Shown here piece by piece: positions 1-7,719 of a stretch of DNA of 14,124 bases; position 1 is the first letter of the stretch, and the number at the start of each line of letters is the position of its first letter. Where the stretch lies: the NCBI GenBank assembly GCA_023424995.1, contig JAFADH010000152.1, positions 1 through 14,124 on the forward strand. The letters are read 5' to 3'. Source of the stretch: Bacillota bacterium. Lineage in GTDB: Bacteria > Bacillota > Clostridia > Lachnospirales > Lachnospiraceae. The translations under genes were made by a program, and so were the position numbers. The notes below the pieces were generated by a model. The model did not search any database and was not told the DNA's origin. It saw only the letters and a list, made by a program, of their open reading frames with translations.

Positions 1-1
1 C

Positions 2-284
2 GGAAAAGAAAATAGCCCGGCGGACATTGAGGTAGTGCGATATTGTACCGGAGTTGGCGGGCATTCTGCCGACGAGGTAGGAATTATCCGAACGGTCTAC
101 AGATATGGTGCGGAGAGCTGGGAGATCATATCCACAACATTTACGTATACCGGGATTTAATCACGTGCGTAGATGTAAGCAGCACATTCAGGGCACCATT
201 GCGAGCATTGACAGCGCCGCCGATGTTGCTCTTATTGCTGCCTGTTATGCGCGGGAAGGTTACGCTGACGGCCCGGATGAATAG
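2..284 (+). pseudogene. 3' end of an unrecognised gene with an apparent frameshift
   Basis: The gene enters from the left edge. From base 2 the frame is open for 52 codons and reads like real protein (for example IEVVRYCTGVGG, then WEIISTTFTYTG) up to a TAA at 158-160. The frame one base further on is open across the break and continues with protein-like sequence (HIQGTIASIDSAADVALIAA, ending GYADGPDE) to a TAG at 282-284. Removing one base from the GGG run at 152-154 joins the two into TYTGFNHVRRC. This suggests a one-base insertion, either a true lesion or a sequencing error. I do not recognise the family and assign no function. The 109-codon ORF in the third frame (43-372) lacks a ribosome binding site and looks like a shadow. 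Confidence 0.5.
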
Positions 285-419
285 ATCGCATCAAGCCGTG
301 TCAATGTACTCAGTACTACTATTCTATCCACTTGGCTGTAGTTTAAACAGACTTGCAAATAGTAAATTGTAAAAATATTCAAATAGCCATACTATAACTT
401 TCGTTCATAATATTTAAAT

Positions 420-460
420 AAAAAAACCGGAAGCAAACAACTATTAATTGTGTGCTTCCG
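420..460 (-). terminator. Rho-independent terminator of the MFS gene
   Basis: An 8-bp stem (CGGAAGCA with TGCTTCCG), one A/G mismatch, a further 4 bp (ACAA with TTGT) and a 7-base loop. Read on the minus strand it is followed by six T's, so it ends transcription of the MFS gene 55 bases past its stop. On the plus strand the hairpin is followed by TATTTT, so it may also weakly end the fragment gene from the left. Confidence 0.8.
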
Positions 461-515
461 TATTTTAAGAATAAGCGAGTATTACCTTAACAGAGTAAGC
501 GTCATATGATCTTAA

Positions 516-1733
516 TTATACTCCGTTCGCTATCAATGTTTTGCTTCGAAGCATAAGCAGCCCCTCGGCAAACATCAGTATTCCCGTTACGATCAATAAA
601 TACCGGATATCAATAATATCCGCAAGAGGCCCGAACACCAGCATACTGACCGGCATGACGATACTGGATATCATACCCATTACACCGAATACCCTGCCCA
701 TATAATCCTGCTCCACCTTCTCCTGCAATATTACCATGGAAGGCGTATTGAAGAAGGGCATGGCCAGGCCGAAGATACCCATAAAAACCAGATAGACCCA
801 GAAGATCGGAGTGATTCCCAGAGCCAGCGTACATAAGCCGATCAAGCTGCTGGATAATACCATGGTATGCACCCTGTTCTTAAAGCCCTGCCAGGAAGCG
901 AGGATAATTCCGCCCAGCATCATGCCAATGGAGAATACGATCTCTATGGCAGTCAGTCTCCATACATCTTCACCGAAGGTCCGGGTAACCTGAAGAGGTG
1001 ACAGGAAAGCTACCGGTCCGGCAAAGAAGAAATAAAAAGCGGAGAACAGGAAAAATATCTTGACATAACTGTGATTATTAATGTATGCGATACCAAGCTT
1101 TAAATCATGGAAATATCCTGTCACATGCTGCTCCAGAGCCTTGGCGTGAGTGGGTACATGCACCAGGAAGATCATAATCAATACGGCTATGGCGGCAGTC
1201 ACCACATCGATGAAGAATATAATCTGAATCGGAGCATAGCCTAATAAAGCGCCGCTTGCCATGGGCGATACCAATAAAATAAAAGACTGGATGGTACCGT
1301 TGGTGGCATTCACCTTCGTCAGTTTGTCTTCCGGGACAATCTGAGGCAGGACGGCGCTGACCGCCGGAGTCTGAATCCCCGTACCGATGGCGCGGATTGC
1401 GGATACGACAAACAAAAGCCATATGGCATCGTATCCAAGCAGGAAGAGGATTGCAAGGATTAATGTTGAGACGGCTATGAAGGAATCCGCGGCAATAATC
1501 AATATCTTTCTGTTAAAACGGTCCGCCCATACCCCGGCAAAGGGAGCAATAAAAAAGGTGGGCAGAGAGCTGCATATGATAGAGATGGTCATCATCACTC
1601 CCGACTGGGTGTCCAGGGTGATATACCACATGATGGCATATTGCACCAGGGATGAGCCAAACAGGGATATGGTCTGCCCGGTTAAAAACAATATGATTTT
1701 TTTCTTCCAATCCTGTTGAAGTTCTTGTTCCAT
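516..1733 (-). CDS. MFS transporter, DHA3 (macrolide/drug efflux-like) type
   Basis: A 405-residue integral membrane protein of the major facilitator superfamily, with the length and run of hydrophobic segments expected for 12 helices. The helix 2-3 loop carries a motif-A-like signature, GVWADRFNRK, at residues 67-76. The short cytoplasmic N-terminus (MEQELQQDWKKK) leads straight into helix 1. Overall pattern and length resemble the MFS_3/MefA-EntS efflux branch, which exports small molecules using the proton gradient; the substrate cannot be read from sequence. The start is well supported by GGAGGAAG about 8 bases upstream. It lies downstream of the fucosidase on the same strand (125-bp gap) but has its own promoter. 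A sugar-import role linked to fucose is possible, but the drug-efflux-like branch is the better match. Confidence 0.85.
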   Translation of the reverse strand: MEQELQQDWKKKIILFLTGQTISLFGSSLVQYAIMWYITLDTQSGVMMTISIICSSLPTFFIAPFAGVWADRFNRKILIIAADSFIAVSTLILAILFLLGYDAIWLLFVVSAIRAIGTGIQTPAVSAVLPQIVPEDKLTKVNATNGTIQSFILLVSPMASGALLGYAPIQIIFFIDVVTAAIAVLIMIFLVHVPTHAKALEQHVTGYFHDLKLGIAYINNHSYVKIFFLFSAFYFFFAGPVAFLSPLQVTRTFGEDVWRLTAIEIVFSIGMMLGGIILASWQGFKNRVHTMVLSSSLIGLCTLALGITPIFWVYLVFMGIFGLAMPFFNTPSMVILQEKVEQDYMGRVFGVMGMISSIVMPVSMLVFGPLADIIDIRYLLIVTGILMFAEGLLMLRSKTLIANGV

Positions 1734-1784
1734 AGTGTGCTTCCTCCGTAGAGTATTTGTCCATTATTGCACAAGGACTTCATT

Positions 1785-1813
1785 ATTATACATGAAATTC
1801 TCTGCAGAGGCAA
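1785..1813 (-). promoter_or_regulatory. Sigma-A-type promoter for the MFS gene
   Basis: On the minus strand, TTGCCT (1813-1808), a 17-base spacer and a perfect TATAAT (1790-1785) place a start site about 45 bases before the MFS ATG. A perfect 10-base palindrome, CTCTGCAGAG (1800-1809), overlaps the -35 element and could be an operator. Confidence 0.55.
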
Positions 1814-1858
1814 ACTGGAAATGGGAGGATGCCGTTTTTAACAATCTTCAAGGAATTT

Positions 1859-3166
1859 TTATATTAGTTCCAGCTCCAATACGGTATCTCTTTCATCGTA
1901 CAGACCGGCAATATCCAATTCGACATAAGCATCCTTGGGATACTCCGCACCGTTCCAGGGCCGGGAGAGCCTTAATTCCGCGCCGTCCTCCAGAATACGG
2001 GCTTTCTTAATCCTGCCTTCCAGTCCTTCCAGGCGGAAGGCACCTACGCGTCTGTCATAGAGGTGCGCATAGAGCAGCTTGCCGTTCTGGGTGTAGCGTC
2101 CCCATTCCGGTTTGGGGTAATCACTGATGCCGCACCCGTAGATGCTATCCCCGTTGACCCGCATCCATTCACCGATTTCCTTAAGGATCCGGATGCTGTC
2201 CCTTGGGAATTCGCCCTTGGCATTGGGGCCTACATTAATCAGCATGTTACCGTTCTTGCTGACACACTCCACCAGCATATGGATTACATTTTCGGTAGTC
2301 TTATAATCCCAGGGCTTATTCTTGGCATATCCCCAGTTTTCGTTCAGGGTCAGGCATAATTCCCAGGGTACCGGACGCCCCAGGACATCCAGCTCGCCCG
2401 TTACGGGCATCATGCATTCCGGGGAGACGAAATCTCCGGAATGCAGATCCGGTTCTTCTTTCCTGGCATCTCCGCCCAGGCGGTTATCGATGATAATATC
2501 CGGCTGCAGTGACCGCATCATCTTTATCAGCTCCGCCGATTTCCAGGTCTCTCCCGACATATGCTCGAACTGTGTACCGGCCAGTCTGTCATTATCATAG
2601 GAGAAGTCAAACCACATAAGGTCTATCTTGCCGTAATTGGTCAGGAGTTCTCTTACCTGATTATGAAAATAGTCAATATAATTATCCCAGTGATGGGTTA
2701 CCTCTTTAAACTCCTCGTTATCCCTCATGGGATGCTGTCTGTCACCGTAATGGGGATAATCGGGATGGTGCCAATCCAGCAGGGAATAATAAAAGCCGAT
2801 CTTTATGCCTTCTTCCCGGAAGGCTTCCACATATTCCTTCACCAGGTCGCGGCCGCATTTTGTATTGGTGCTTTTGAAGTCCGTATATTCGGAATCAAAC
2901 AGGCAGAAGCCATCATGATGCTTGGTGGTAAGTACGGCATATTTCATACCTGCCTCTTTGGCATACCGCGCCCATTCCCTGGGATCATACCGGACCGGAT
3001 TGAATTCTTCAAAATACTTGTCATATTCCTTTGTGGTGATTCTTTCCCAGCTTTTTACCCATTCGCCCCGTGCGGGAATTGCATAAAGTCCCCAATGGAT
3101 GAAGAGACCGAAACGCGCCTGACGGAACCACTCCGTTCTTTTTTCTCTTTCCTGATACAATGACAT
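1859..3166 (-). CDS. Alpha-L-fucosidase, glycoside hydrolase family 29
   Basis: A retaining alpha-L-fucosidase of 435 residues that releases terminal L-fucose from oligosaccharides or glycosides. GH29 landmarks run in order: GLFIHWGLYAIPARGEW (residues 20-36), TTKHHDGFCLFDSEYTDF (80-97), KIGFYYSLLDWHHPDY (122-137), the nucleophile segment LMWFDF with Asp187 as the expected catalytic nucleophile, NENWGYAKN (275-283) and MLINVGPNAKGEFP (308-321). A small beta-rich C-terminal part follows. There is no signal peptide, so it should act in the cytoplasm on imported, probably short, substrates. The start was set at 3166 because AAGGAGAGG lies just upstream; a nine-codon longer form (MLYYERRGT) lacks a good site. 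No sugar ABC transporter lies in the window. The divergent AraC regulator next door is the likely controller. The acid/base residue cannot be assigned by eye. Confidence 0.93.
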   Translation of the reverse strand: MSLYQEREKRTEWFRQARFGLFIHWGLYAIPARGEWVKSWERITTKEYDKYFEEFNPVRYDPREWARYAKEAGMKYAVLTTKHHDGFCLFDSEYTDFKSTNTKCGRDLVKEYVEAFREEGIKIGFYYSLLDWHHPDYPHYGDRQHPMRDNEEFKEVTHHWDNYIDYFHNQVRELLTNYGKIDLMWFDFSYDNDRLAGTQFEHMSGETWKSAELIKMMRSLQPDIIIDNRLGGDARKEEPDLHSGDFVSPECMMPVTGELDVLGRPVPWELCLTLNENWGYAKNKPWDYKTTENVIHMLVECVSKNGNMLINVGPNAKGEFPRDSIRILKEIGEWMRVNGDSIYGCGISDYPKPEWGRYTQNGKLLYAHLYDRRVGAFRLEGLEGRIKKARILEDGAELRLSRPWNGAEYPKDAYVELDIAGLYDERDTVLELELI

Positions 3167-3217
3167 AGTTCCTCTCCTTTCATAGTAGAGCATGTCCGGA
3201 AACCCCCTTGCATGTGT

Positions 3218-3299
3218 CTTTGCGGCTGATGCAAAGAGTTTCCAAGGTACTCTGATGCTGACCTTTCATTCTCATGCTCTTAGAATAGCAGTTGTTCTA
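3218..3299. promoter_or_regulatory. Candidate operators between fucosidase and AraC regulator genes
   Basis: Two short inverted repeats lie in the divergent region: CTTTGC-N7-GCAAAG (3218-3236) and TAGAA-N9-TTCTA (3281-3299). The second overlaps TATTCT on the minus strand (3287-3282), the best -10 candidate for the fucosidase. No good -35 accompanies it, which would fit activator-dependent transcription. Assigning either repeat to the AraC regulator is a guess. Confidence 0.3.
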
Positions 3300-3312
3300 C
3301 TGAAAAGTGTTA

Positions 3313-3342
3313 TTGACAAGGACAGTTTAGCATCACTATAAT
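3313..3342 (+). promoter_or_regulatory. Consensus sigma-A promoter of the AraC regulator
   Basis: TTGACA (3313-3318) and TATAAT (3337-3342) are both perfect hexamers separated by 18 bases, predicting a start about 60 bases upstream of the regulator ATG. Confidence 0.7.
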
Positions 3343-3411
3343 TATTTCGTAATACAAAAATGTAACAAGAAGTTGAGAAAAACTAACCTTATTTTTCAAA
3401 AGGGGGCAGTG

Positions 3412-4227
3412 ATGGATAACAGCTTTTCCAAATATTTTTCAAACCTTTATATTGATTATTATTACGGGGCTTTTACTCACTGCGGACAAAGCTGGAGAGA
3501 GGATAATATCCTGTGTCCCTTCTGCAAGATATATTACATAATTGACGGGGAATGTGAGATTAAGATAGATGGAACAGCCTATCGCGGGCAAAAAAACAGA
3601 ATGTTTTTTATCCCGTCCCAGACCAGGCATTCTTTCTATCATATCAGCGACAATCATATTACGAAATACTGGATGCATTTTGAAGTAAAGACCTGGGATG
3701 CTCCCCTGTTTAAGAATATCAATTTGCCCTACTATATCGATGTGAAGGAGGATTCGGAGATCATCCGGTATTTTAAGGAGATCTTCCGGCAGGCGGGAGA
3801 GAATACCATAGCTTCCTCCTTTCGTCTGAAAGCAGGTATCCTGTCGTTATTGTCGGAATATATTGAATTGTCCGACGGGAAGCAGGTCACCATATACGAG
3901 GAGAACCACCCGGAGTTTCATTCGGTGATTTCCTATATCAGCGATCATCTGCAGGATAAGCTGACGGTTGAGACACTATCCGGTTTGATGCATATCCATC
4001 CCAATTATTTTATACGTCTGTTCAAAAGCAGAATGGGTACCACGCCCCTTAATTATATCAACCGGCTTCGGATCGAGCGGGCCAAATCCCTTCTGGAAAA
4101 TACCAGGCTCCCTGTCTCGGAAATCATGCTTCGTGTGGGATTTGAAGACATAAGCACCTTTTCTAATTTTTTCAAGCACTATTCCGGTTATAATCCCAGC
4201 GTATTCCGGAAGACCTTCGGGATATAG
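3412..4227 (+). CDS. AraC-family transcriptional regulator with N-terminal cupin sensor
   Basis: A 271-residue one-component regulator. Residues about 35-95 form an AraC-type sugar-sensing cupin, with GECEIKIDGTAYRG and FIPSQTRHSFYH recognisable. Residues about 170-270 are the double helix-turn-helix DNA-binding domain: first HTH around 184-206 (KLTVETLSGLMHIHPNYF), second around 232-255, ending with the typical YNPSVFRKTF. ATG 3412 was chosen because AGGGGG lies eight bases upstream; a TTG at 3373 would add 13 residues but is less well placed. The gene is divergent from the fucosidase and probably activates it in response to the released sugar. Its near-perfect promoter suggests constitutive expression. 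The ligand is not known from sequence. Confidence 0.9.
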   Translation: MDNSFSKYFSNLYIDYYYGAFTHCGQSWREDNILCPFCKIYYIIDGECEIKIDGTAYRGQKNRMFFIPSQTRHSFYHISDNHITKYWMHFEVKTWDAPLFKNINLPYYIDVKEDSEIIRYFKEIFRQAGENTIASSFRLKAGILSLLSEYIELSDGKQVTIYEENHPEFHSVISYISDHLQDKLTVETLSGLMHIHPNYFIRLFKSRMGTTPLNYINRLRIERAKSLLENTRLPVSEIMLRVGFEDISTFSNFFKHYSGYNPSVFRKTFGI

Positions 4228-4272
4228 TCCGATTAATATTCGTTAATAATAAGCCTCCGTGCTGCCGATGCC

Positions 4273-4336
4273 GGCAAATCTGGGATGTGAAAGCATTTGC
4301 TTTCACATTTATCAGACACAAATTTGCCATGTGAAA
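4273..4336. repeat. Compound inverted repeat between araC-type gene and ppx
   Basis: A perfect inverted repeat of 11-base arms, ATGTGAAAGCA (4285-4295) and TGCTTTCACAT (4298-4308), with a 2-base centre. An outer 7-base pair of arms, GGCAAAT (4273-4279) and ATTTGCC (4322-4328), encloses it. ATGTGAAA recurs at 4329-4336 and could pair with TTTCACAT in competition with the main hairpin. No U-run follows, so it is not an ordinary terminator. It may be an RNA structure in the regulator's 3' end or an operator. Confidence 0.5.
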
Positions 4337-4355
4337 ATTTTATTTTTTATACTGA

Positions 4356-4391
4356 GCCCTTAAAGTCTTCCCGGACTTTAAGGGCTTTTTT
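4356..4391 (+). terminator. Rho-independent terminator
   Basis: A perfect 12-bp stem (GCCCTTAAAGTC with GACTTTAAGGGC), a 6-base loop and six T's. It separates the AraC regulator from the ppx-ppk1 operon. Confidence 0.9.
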
Positions 4392-4397
4392 GAATAA

Positions 4398-4463
4398 TTA
4401 ACCCGGAATATGCAGAGAATTTACATGAATGCCCTTGTTTGGAAAAGCTGAGGCAAATAGTAT
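4398..4463 (+). promoter_or_regulatory. Candidate ppx-ppk1 promoter with 11-base-phased PhoP-like boxes
   Basis: A weak promoter, TTGTTT (4435-4440)-N17-TAGTAT (4458-4463), lies ahead of the ppx ribosome binding site. Upstream are TTAACC (4398-4403), TATGCA (4409-4414) and TTTACA (4420-4425), each 11 bases from the next. The Bacillus PhoP box is TT(A/C/T)A(C/T)A repeated with about 5-base spacers; the first and third hexamers fit well, the middle one poorly. The link to phosphate control is inference. Confidence 0.25.
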
Positions 4464-4494
4464 GAGAGTAACGGTATTACATGGAGGGACAGGT

Positions 4495-5400
4495 ATGATC
4501 AGCGCGGTTATTGATCTTGGATCCAATACAATAAGAATGTGTGTATATGAACATAATGAGGACGGCTTTATAAAGATATTCGATAAGAAGGAAATGGCAG
4601 GCCTGGTGAATTATGTAGACAGGGAAGTCATGAGCGCCAAAGGCGTGGACAAAGCATGTGAGGTTCTGAAGGAGTATATGGATTCTCTGAACAACCTGCA
4701 GATCGATCTGAAGCAGGTTCATATATTTGCGACAGCCTCCCTGCGGAATATTGTTAATACACAGGAGGTCATAGAGACCATAAAAGACCGGACCGATTGC
4801 CGGGTTGAACTGTTATCGGGGGAAGAAGAAGCAAAGCTTGATTTTATCGGTATCACCAGGTATTTCGATGCAGCGGAGGGCATGATGGTCGATATCGGCG
4901 GCGGCAGCACGGAGATTGTAGTTTTCGAAGAAAATAAAGTGATTTATGCTACGAGTATACCCATCGGCTCCCTTAACATGTATGTAAAGTTCGTAAAAAA
5001 GCTAATTCCCAAGAGAGAGGAACGGGAGGCAATCCGGAGTCTGGCCAAAGAATATCTGGACTCTTTAAAGATCGACCGTGCCGTTACAGGATCCATCTTC
5101 GGAATCGGCGGAACAATCCGGGGGATATCCAAGCTGGAAAATAACATGTTTAACCTGGGCAATGACAATGACAATATTGATACAAGACATATAAAGGATA
5201 TTCTCCTGGCTCTTAAGAATAGTCACAGAAAGACCCTGGCGCCGGTTCTCCGAAGCATTCCGGACCGTATTCATACGATTATACCGGGTATGATTATCGC
5301 GGATACGATTGCTGATTATTATGGAGTAAGGAATATAAAAGTAAGCAAATATGGCATTCGGGAAGGATATCTGTACGAAAGAATTATCAAAGGAGAATAA
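4495..5400 (+). CDS. ppx: Exopolyphosphatase / guanosine pentaphosphate phosphohydrolase (Ppx/GppA family)
   Basis: A 301-residue member of the ASKHA-fold Ppx/GppA family, which removes terminal phosphate from polyphosphate and in some members hydrolyses pppGpp. Motifs in order: phosphate 1 loop DLGSNT (7-12), ATASLRN (79-85), LSGEEEA (107-113) holding the expected catalytic glutamate (about Glu111), phosphate 2 loop DIGGGSTE (133-140), GIGGT (203-207) and YGIREGYL (286-293). It is the short form, comprising only the two catalytic ASKHA domains without the C-terminal HD-type extension of the long E. coli enzymes. ATG 4495 was chosen over an upstream in-frame ATG at 4429 because GGAGGG lies just ahead and the protein then begins directly at the family's N-terminal strand. 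It is followed five bases later by ppk1, giving an operon with opposing activities. Confidence 0.9.
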   Translation: MISAVIDLGSNTIRMCVYEHNEDGFIKIFDKKEMAGLVNYVDREVMSAKGVDKACEVLKEYMDSLNNLQIDLKQVHIFATASLRNIVNTQEVIETIKDRTDCRVELLSGEEEAKLDFIGITRYFDAAEGMMVDIGGGSTEIVVFEENKVIYATSIPIGSLNMYVKFVKKLIPKREEREAIRSLAKEYLDSLKIDRAVTGSIFGIGGTIRGISKLENNMFNLGNDNDNIDTRHIKDILLALKNSHRKTLAPVLRSIPDRIHTIIPGMIIADTIADYYGVRNIKVSKYGIREGYLYERIIKGE

Positions 5401-5405
5401 AGTGA

Positions 5406-7493
5406 ATGCATACGGAAGCAGAAACGAAGCATACCTTCATGCAAAACCGGGAATTATCCTGGCTGACCTTTAACGAACGGGTCATGGAAGAAGCGCTGGA
5501 TGATAGTGTTCCGCTGTTTGAACGGCTTAAGTTCATATCCATCTTCACCAGCAATCTGGATGAATTTTATATGATCCGGGTGGGCAGCTTAATGGATCTG
5601 TCTTTGATGGAGAACGGGAATATCGACAACAAGACGGGAATGAGTCCGAAGCAGCAGCTGGCGAGGATCTTCGGCAGGTCGGTCTCCCTTTATCAGAAAA
5701 GGGACGAAATCTTCGCAGAGATTGAGGGTAAGCTTCGGGAACATAGAATCTGTAATCTTGAACTTAAGGAATTATCCAAGCCGGAGAAAAAATATATTGA
5801 GTCCTTTTATAAAGAGCATATTCTTCCCATTCTTTCTCCCCAGGTAATCAATTCAAGACATCCGTTCCCCCATCTGGCGAATAAGGCGCTCTATATTGTA
5901 TGTGAATTCTCGGGAGAAGAGACGAAGTTCGGACTCATACCCGTATCACAATCACTTCCGGAATATGTGCTGCTTCCCGGAGAGAACCTTCGGTATGTCA
6001 TGGTTGAGAAAATAATTCTTCAGCATCTGCCGGATATCTTCGGGATGTATAAAATAAGAAAATCCACAATTATATCGGTTACGAGAAATGCCGATATCAG
6101 TGCGGATGATGAAGGCTTTGAAGTGGATGATAATTACAGGGAGCGGATGAAAAAGGTGCTGAAAAAGAGAGCCAAGCTTTCGCCGGTCCGCCTTGAAGTG
6201 CAGGGAAGCATAAACAGGGTCATGAAGAATTTCTTCCTGGAAAAGTTGAATATCAGCAAAGAGCAGATATTCATCAGCAGGGCTCCGCTGGTGATTAACT
6301 ATCCTTTTCAGCTTATGAACCGGCTTCCGGCGCCCCTCAGAATGGAATTGAGCTATCCTCCCTTTGAAGCTGCCTATCCTCATGGCCTGAGCAAGACAGA
6401 GAACATAACGGAGCAATGCAAGCAAAAGGATATCCTGCTGTTCTATCCGTATCATCAGATGGAACCCTTCCTGCGGCTTCTGAAGGAAAGCGCGGAGGAC
6501 CCGAATGTAATATCTATCAAAATTACTCTTTACCGGCTGGCGAATAATTCAAGAATCATTGAATATCTGTGTACGGCAGCGGAGAATAACAAGGAAGTTA
6601 CCGTACTGATGGAGTTAAAGGCCAGATTTGATGAGAAGAATAACATCGAATGGGCGGAACGGCTGGAGGAGGCTAATTGTAATGTCATATACGGCTTTGA
6701 AGGCTTTAAGGTGCATACGAAGATCTGCCTGATCACACGCAGGGATAACAATAAAATCAATTACATTACTCAGGTCGGAACCGGCAATTATAATGAGAAG
6801 ACGGCAAAGCTGTATTCGGATCTGTCCCTGATAACCGCCAATTTTGATATCGGGCAGGATGCAATGCAGTATTTTAAAAATATGTCTTTATCCAATCTGT
6901 ATGGAATTTACGGTCATCTGCTGGTTGCTCCCCATGCATTTAAGCATAACATCACAGCGTTGATAGAACAGGAAATAACTAAGGCTAAGAATGGGGAGGA
7001 TTGCGGAATCATTATTAAATCCAATTCCTTTACGGATAAGGATATCATCAATAAATTATCGGAAGCCTCCTGTGCCGGAGTGGAGGTAAAGCTGATTATC
7101 AGGGGGATCTGCTGTATCCTGCCCGGTATCCCGGACAGAACCGGGAATATTACGGTCATAAGCATAGTAGGAAGATTCCTGGAGCATGCCAGGATATATG
7201 TATTCGGTAAGAAGGAGGAGGCCCGGATGTATATTGCTTCTGCCGATATGATGACAAGAAATACCTCCAGAAGGGTAGAGATCGCCTGCCCGATTTATGA
7301 TGAGGAAGCCAGGAAGGATATTATGAATTATCTTGATGTTATGCTGAGGGACAATGTAAAGGCAAGATACCTGCAGAGTGACGGTACTTATGAGCGGGTG
7401 GAAGCGGATGACAGCTGCCCTCTGGATTGCCAGGAATATTTTATAAAGGAATATTCGAAGCCGCATAATATTATGGTATCAAGCGCGGATTGA
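5406..7493 (+). CDS. ppk1: Polyphosphate kinase 1
   Basis: A 695-residue polyphosphate kinase that reversibly makes long-chain polyphosphate from ATP through a phosphohistidine. The four family domains are visible: N-terminal domain beginning NRELSWLTFNERVMEEA (14-30) with SNLDEFYMIRVGSL (49-62); a head domain (about 130-330) containing NSRHPFPHLANKALY; and two phospholipase D-like catalytic domains. The autophosphorylated histidine is His437 in GFKVHTK (counterpart of E. coli His435), and the second active-site histidine is His594 in FLEHARIYVFG (E. coli His592). SADMMTRNTSRRVE (612-625) completes the site. It is full length. The ribosome binding site AGGAG lies inside the last codons of ppx (5391-5395), so the two are co-translated from one message. 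Expected to be a peripheral membrane or cytoplasmic enzyme. Confidence 0.97.
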   Translation: MHTEAETKHTFMQNRELSWLTFNERVMEEALDDSVPLFERLKFISIFTSNLDEFYMIRVGSLMDLSLMENGNIDNKTGMSPKQQLARIFGRSVSLYQKRDEIFAEIEGKLREHRICNLELKELSKPEKKYIESFYKEHILPILSPQVINSRHPFPHLANKALYIVCEFSGEETKFGLIPVSQSLPEYVLLPGENLRYVMVEKIILQHLPDIFGMYKIRKSTIISVTRNADISADDEGFEVDDNYRERMKKVLKKRAKLSPVRLEVQGSINRVMKNFFLEKLNISKEQIFISRAPLVINYPFQLMNRLPAPLRMELSYPPFEAAYPHGLSKTENITEQCKQKDILLFYPYHQMEPFLRLLKESAEDPNVISIKITLYRLANNSRIIEYLCTAAENNKEVTVLMELKARFDEKNNIEWAERLEEANCNVIYGFEGFKVHTKICLITRRDNNKINYITQVGTGNYNEKTAKLYSDLSLITANFDIGQDAMQYFKNMSLSNLYGIYGHLLVAPHAFKHNITALIEQEITKAKNGEDCGIIIKSNSFTDKDIINKLSEASCAGVEVKLIIRGICCILPGIPDRTGNITVISIVGRFLEHARIYVFGKKEEARMYIASADMMTRNTSRRVEIACPIYDEEARKDIMNYLDVMLRDNVKARYLQSDGTYERVEADDSCPLDCQEYFIKEYSKPHNIMVSSAD

Positions 7494-7554
7494 TTCAACT
7501 CCGGAATAGGCATGGCCGGTATACTGTCAAGCGGATGCTGTTAATAACCGCAGA

Positions 7555-7719
7555 ATGAATTTTCAGTCAGTAAAGCAGAGCAACAAGTTTCAGTCAGCAA
7601 CGCAGAGAAACAAGGCAGAGAAGGAAGACGCAGCGGAGGCATTGACTGACGGTAACGCTGCAGGCGAAAATACACACCATGCAATTGATGCGGATATCAG
7701 CTTACCGGTACACCGGTAA
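7555..7719 (+). CDS. Possible 54-residue hydrophilic protein with internal repeat
   Basis: An open frame from ATG 7555 to TAA 7717 encodes a charged, probably disordered 54-residue peptide. It starts with two tandem nine-residue units, FQSVKQSNK and FQSATQRNK, and continues with an Ala/Glu/Asp-rich stretch. No clear ribosome binding site precedes it, and no family is recognised. It lies after ppk1 and before that operon's terminator, so it would be on the same transcript. It could equally be chance reading of a noncoding repeat. Confidence 0.2.
   Translation: MNFQSVKQSNKFQSATQRNKAEKEDAAEALTDGNAAGENTHHAIDADISLPVHR
7561..7614 (+). repeat. 27-base tandem direct repeat, two copies
   Basis: Copies at 7561-7587 and 7588-7614 differ at 3 of 27 positions. 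Each begins TTTCAGTCAG and ends AACAAG. The period is a multiple of three and keeps frame in the possible small ORF. Confidence 0.8.

Noticed and set aside
43..372. 109-codon ORF at the left end
   Set aside because: Low-complexity composition, no ribosome binding site, and two other frames in the same DNA read more like one real protein.
2561..3163. 200-codon plus-strand ORF
   Set aside because: It lies wholly antisense to the well-supported fucosidase, has no ribosome binding site and does not resemble a known protein.
4286..4307. CRP-type binding site (TGTGA and TCACA)
   Set aside because: The half-sites are 12 bases apart instead of 6, and Firmicutes of this kind do not use that CRP system.
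5952..6455. 167-codon minus-strand ORF
   Set aside because: It is antisense to the intact ppk1 head domain and is a codon-bias shadow.
7056..7466. 136-codon minus-strand ORF
   Set aside because: It is antisense to the catalytic end of ppk1 and lacks initiation signals.
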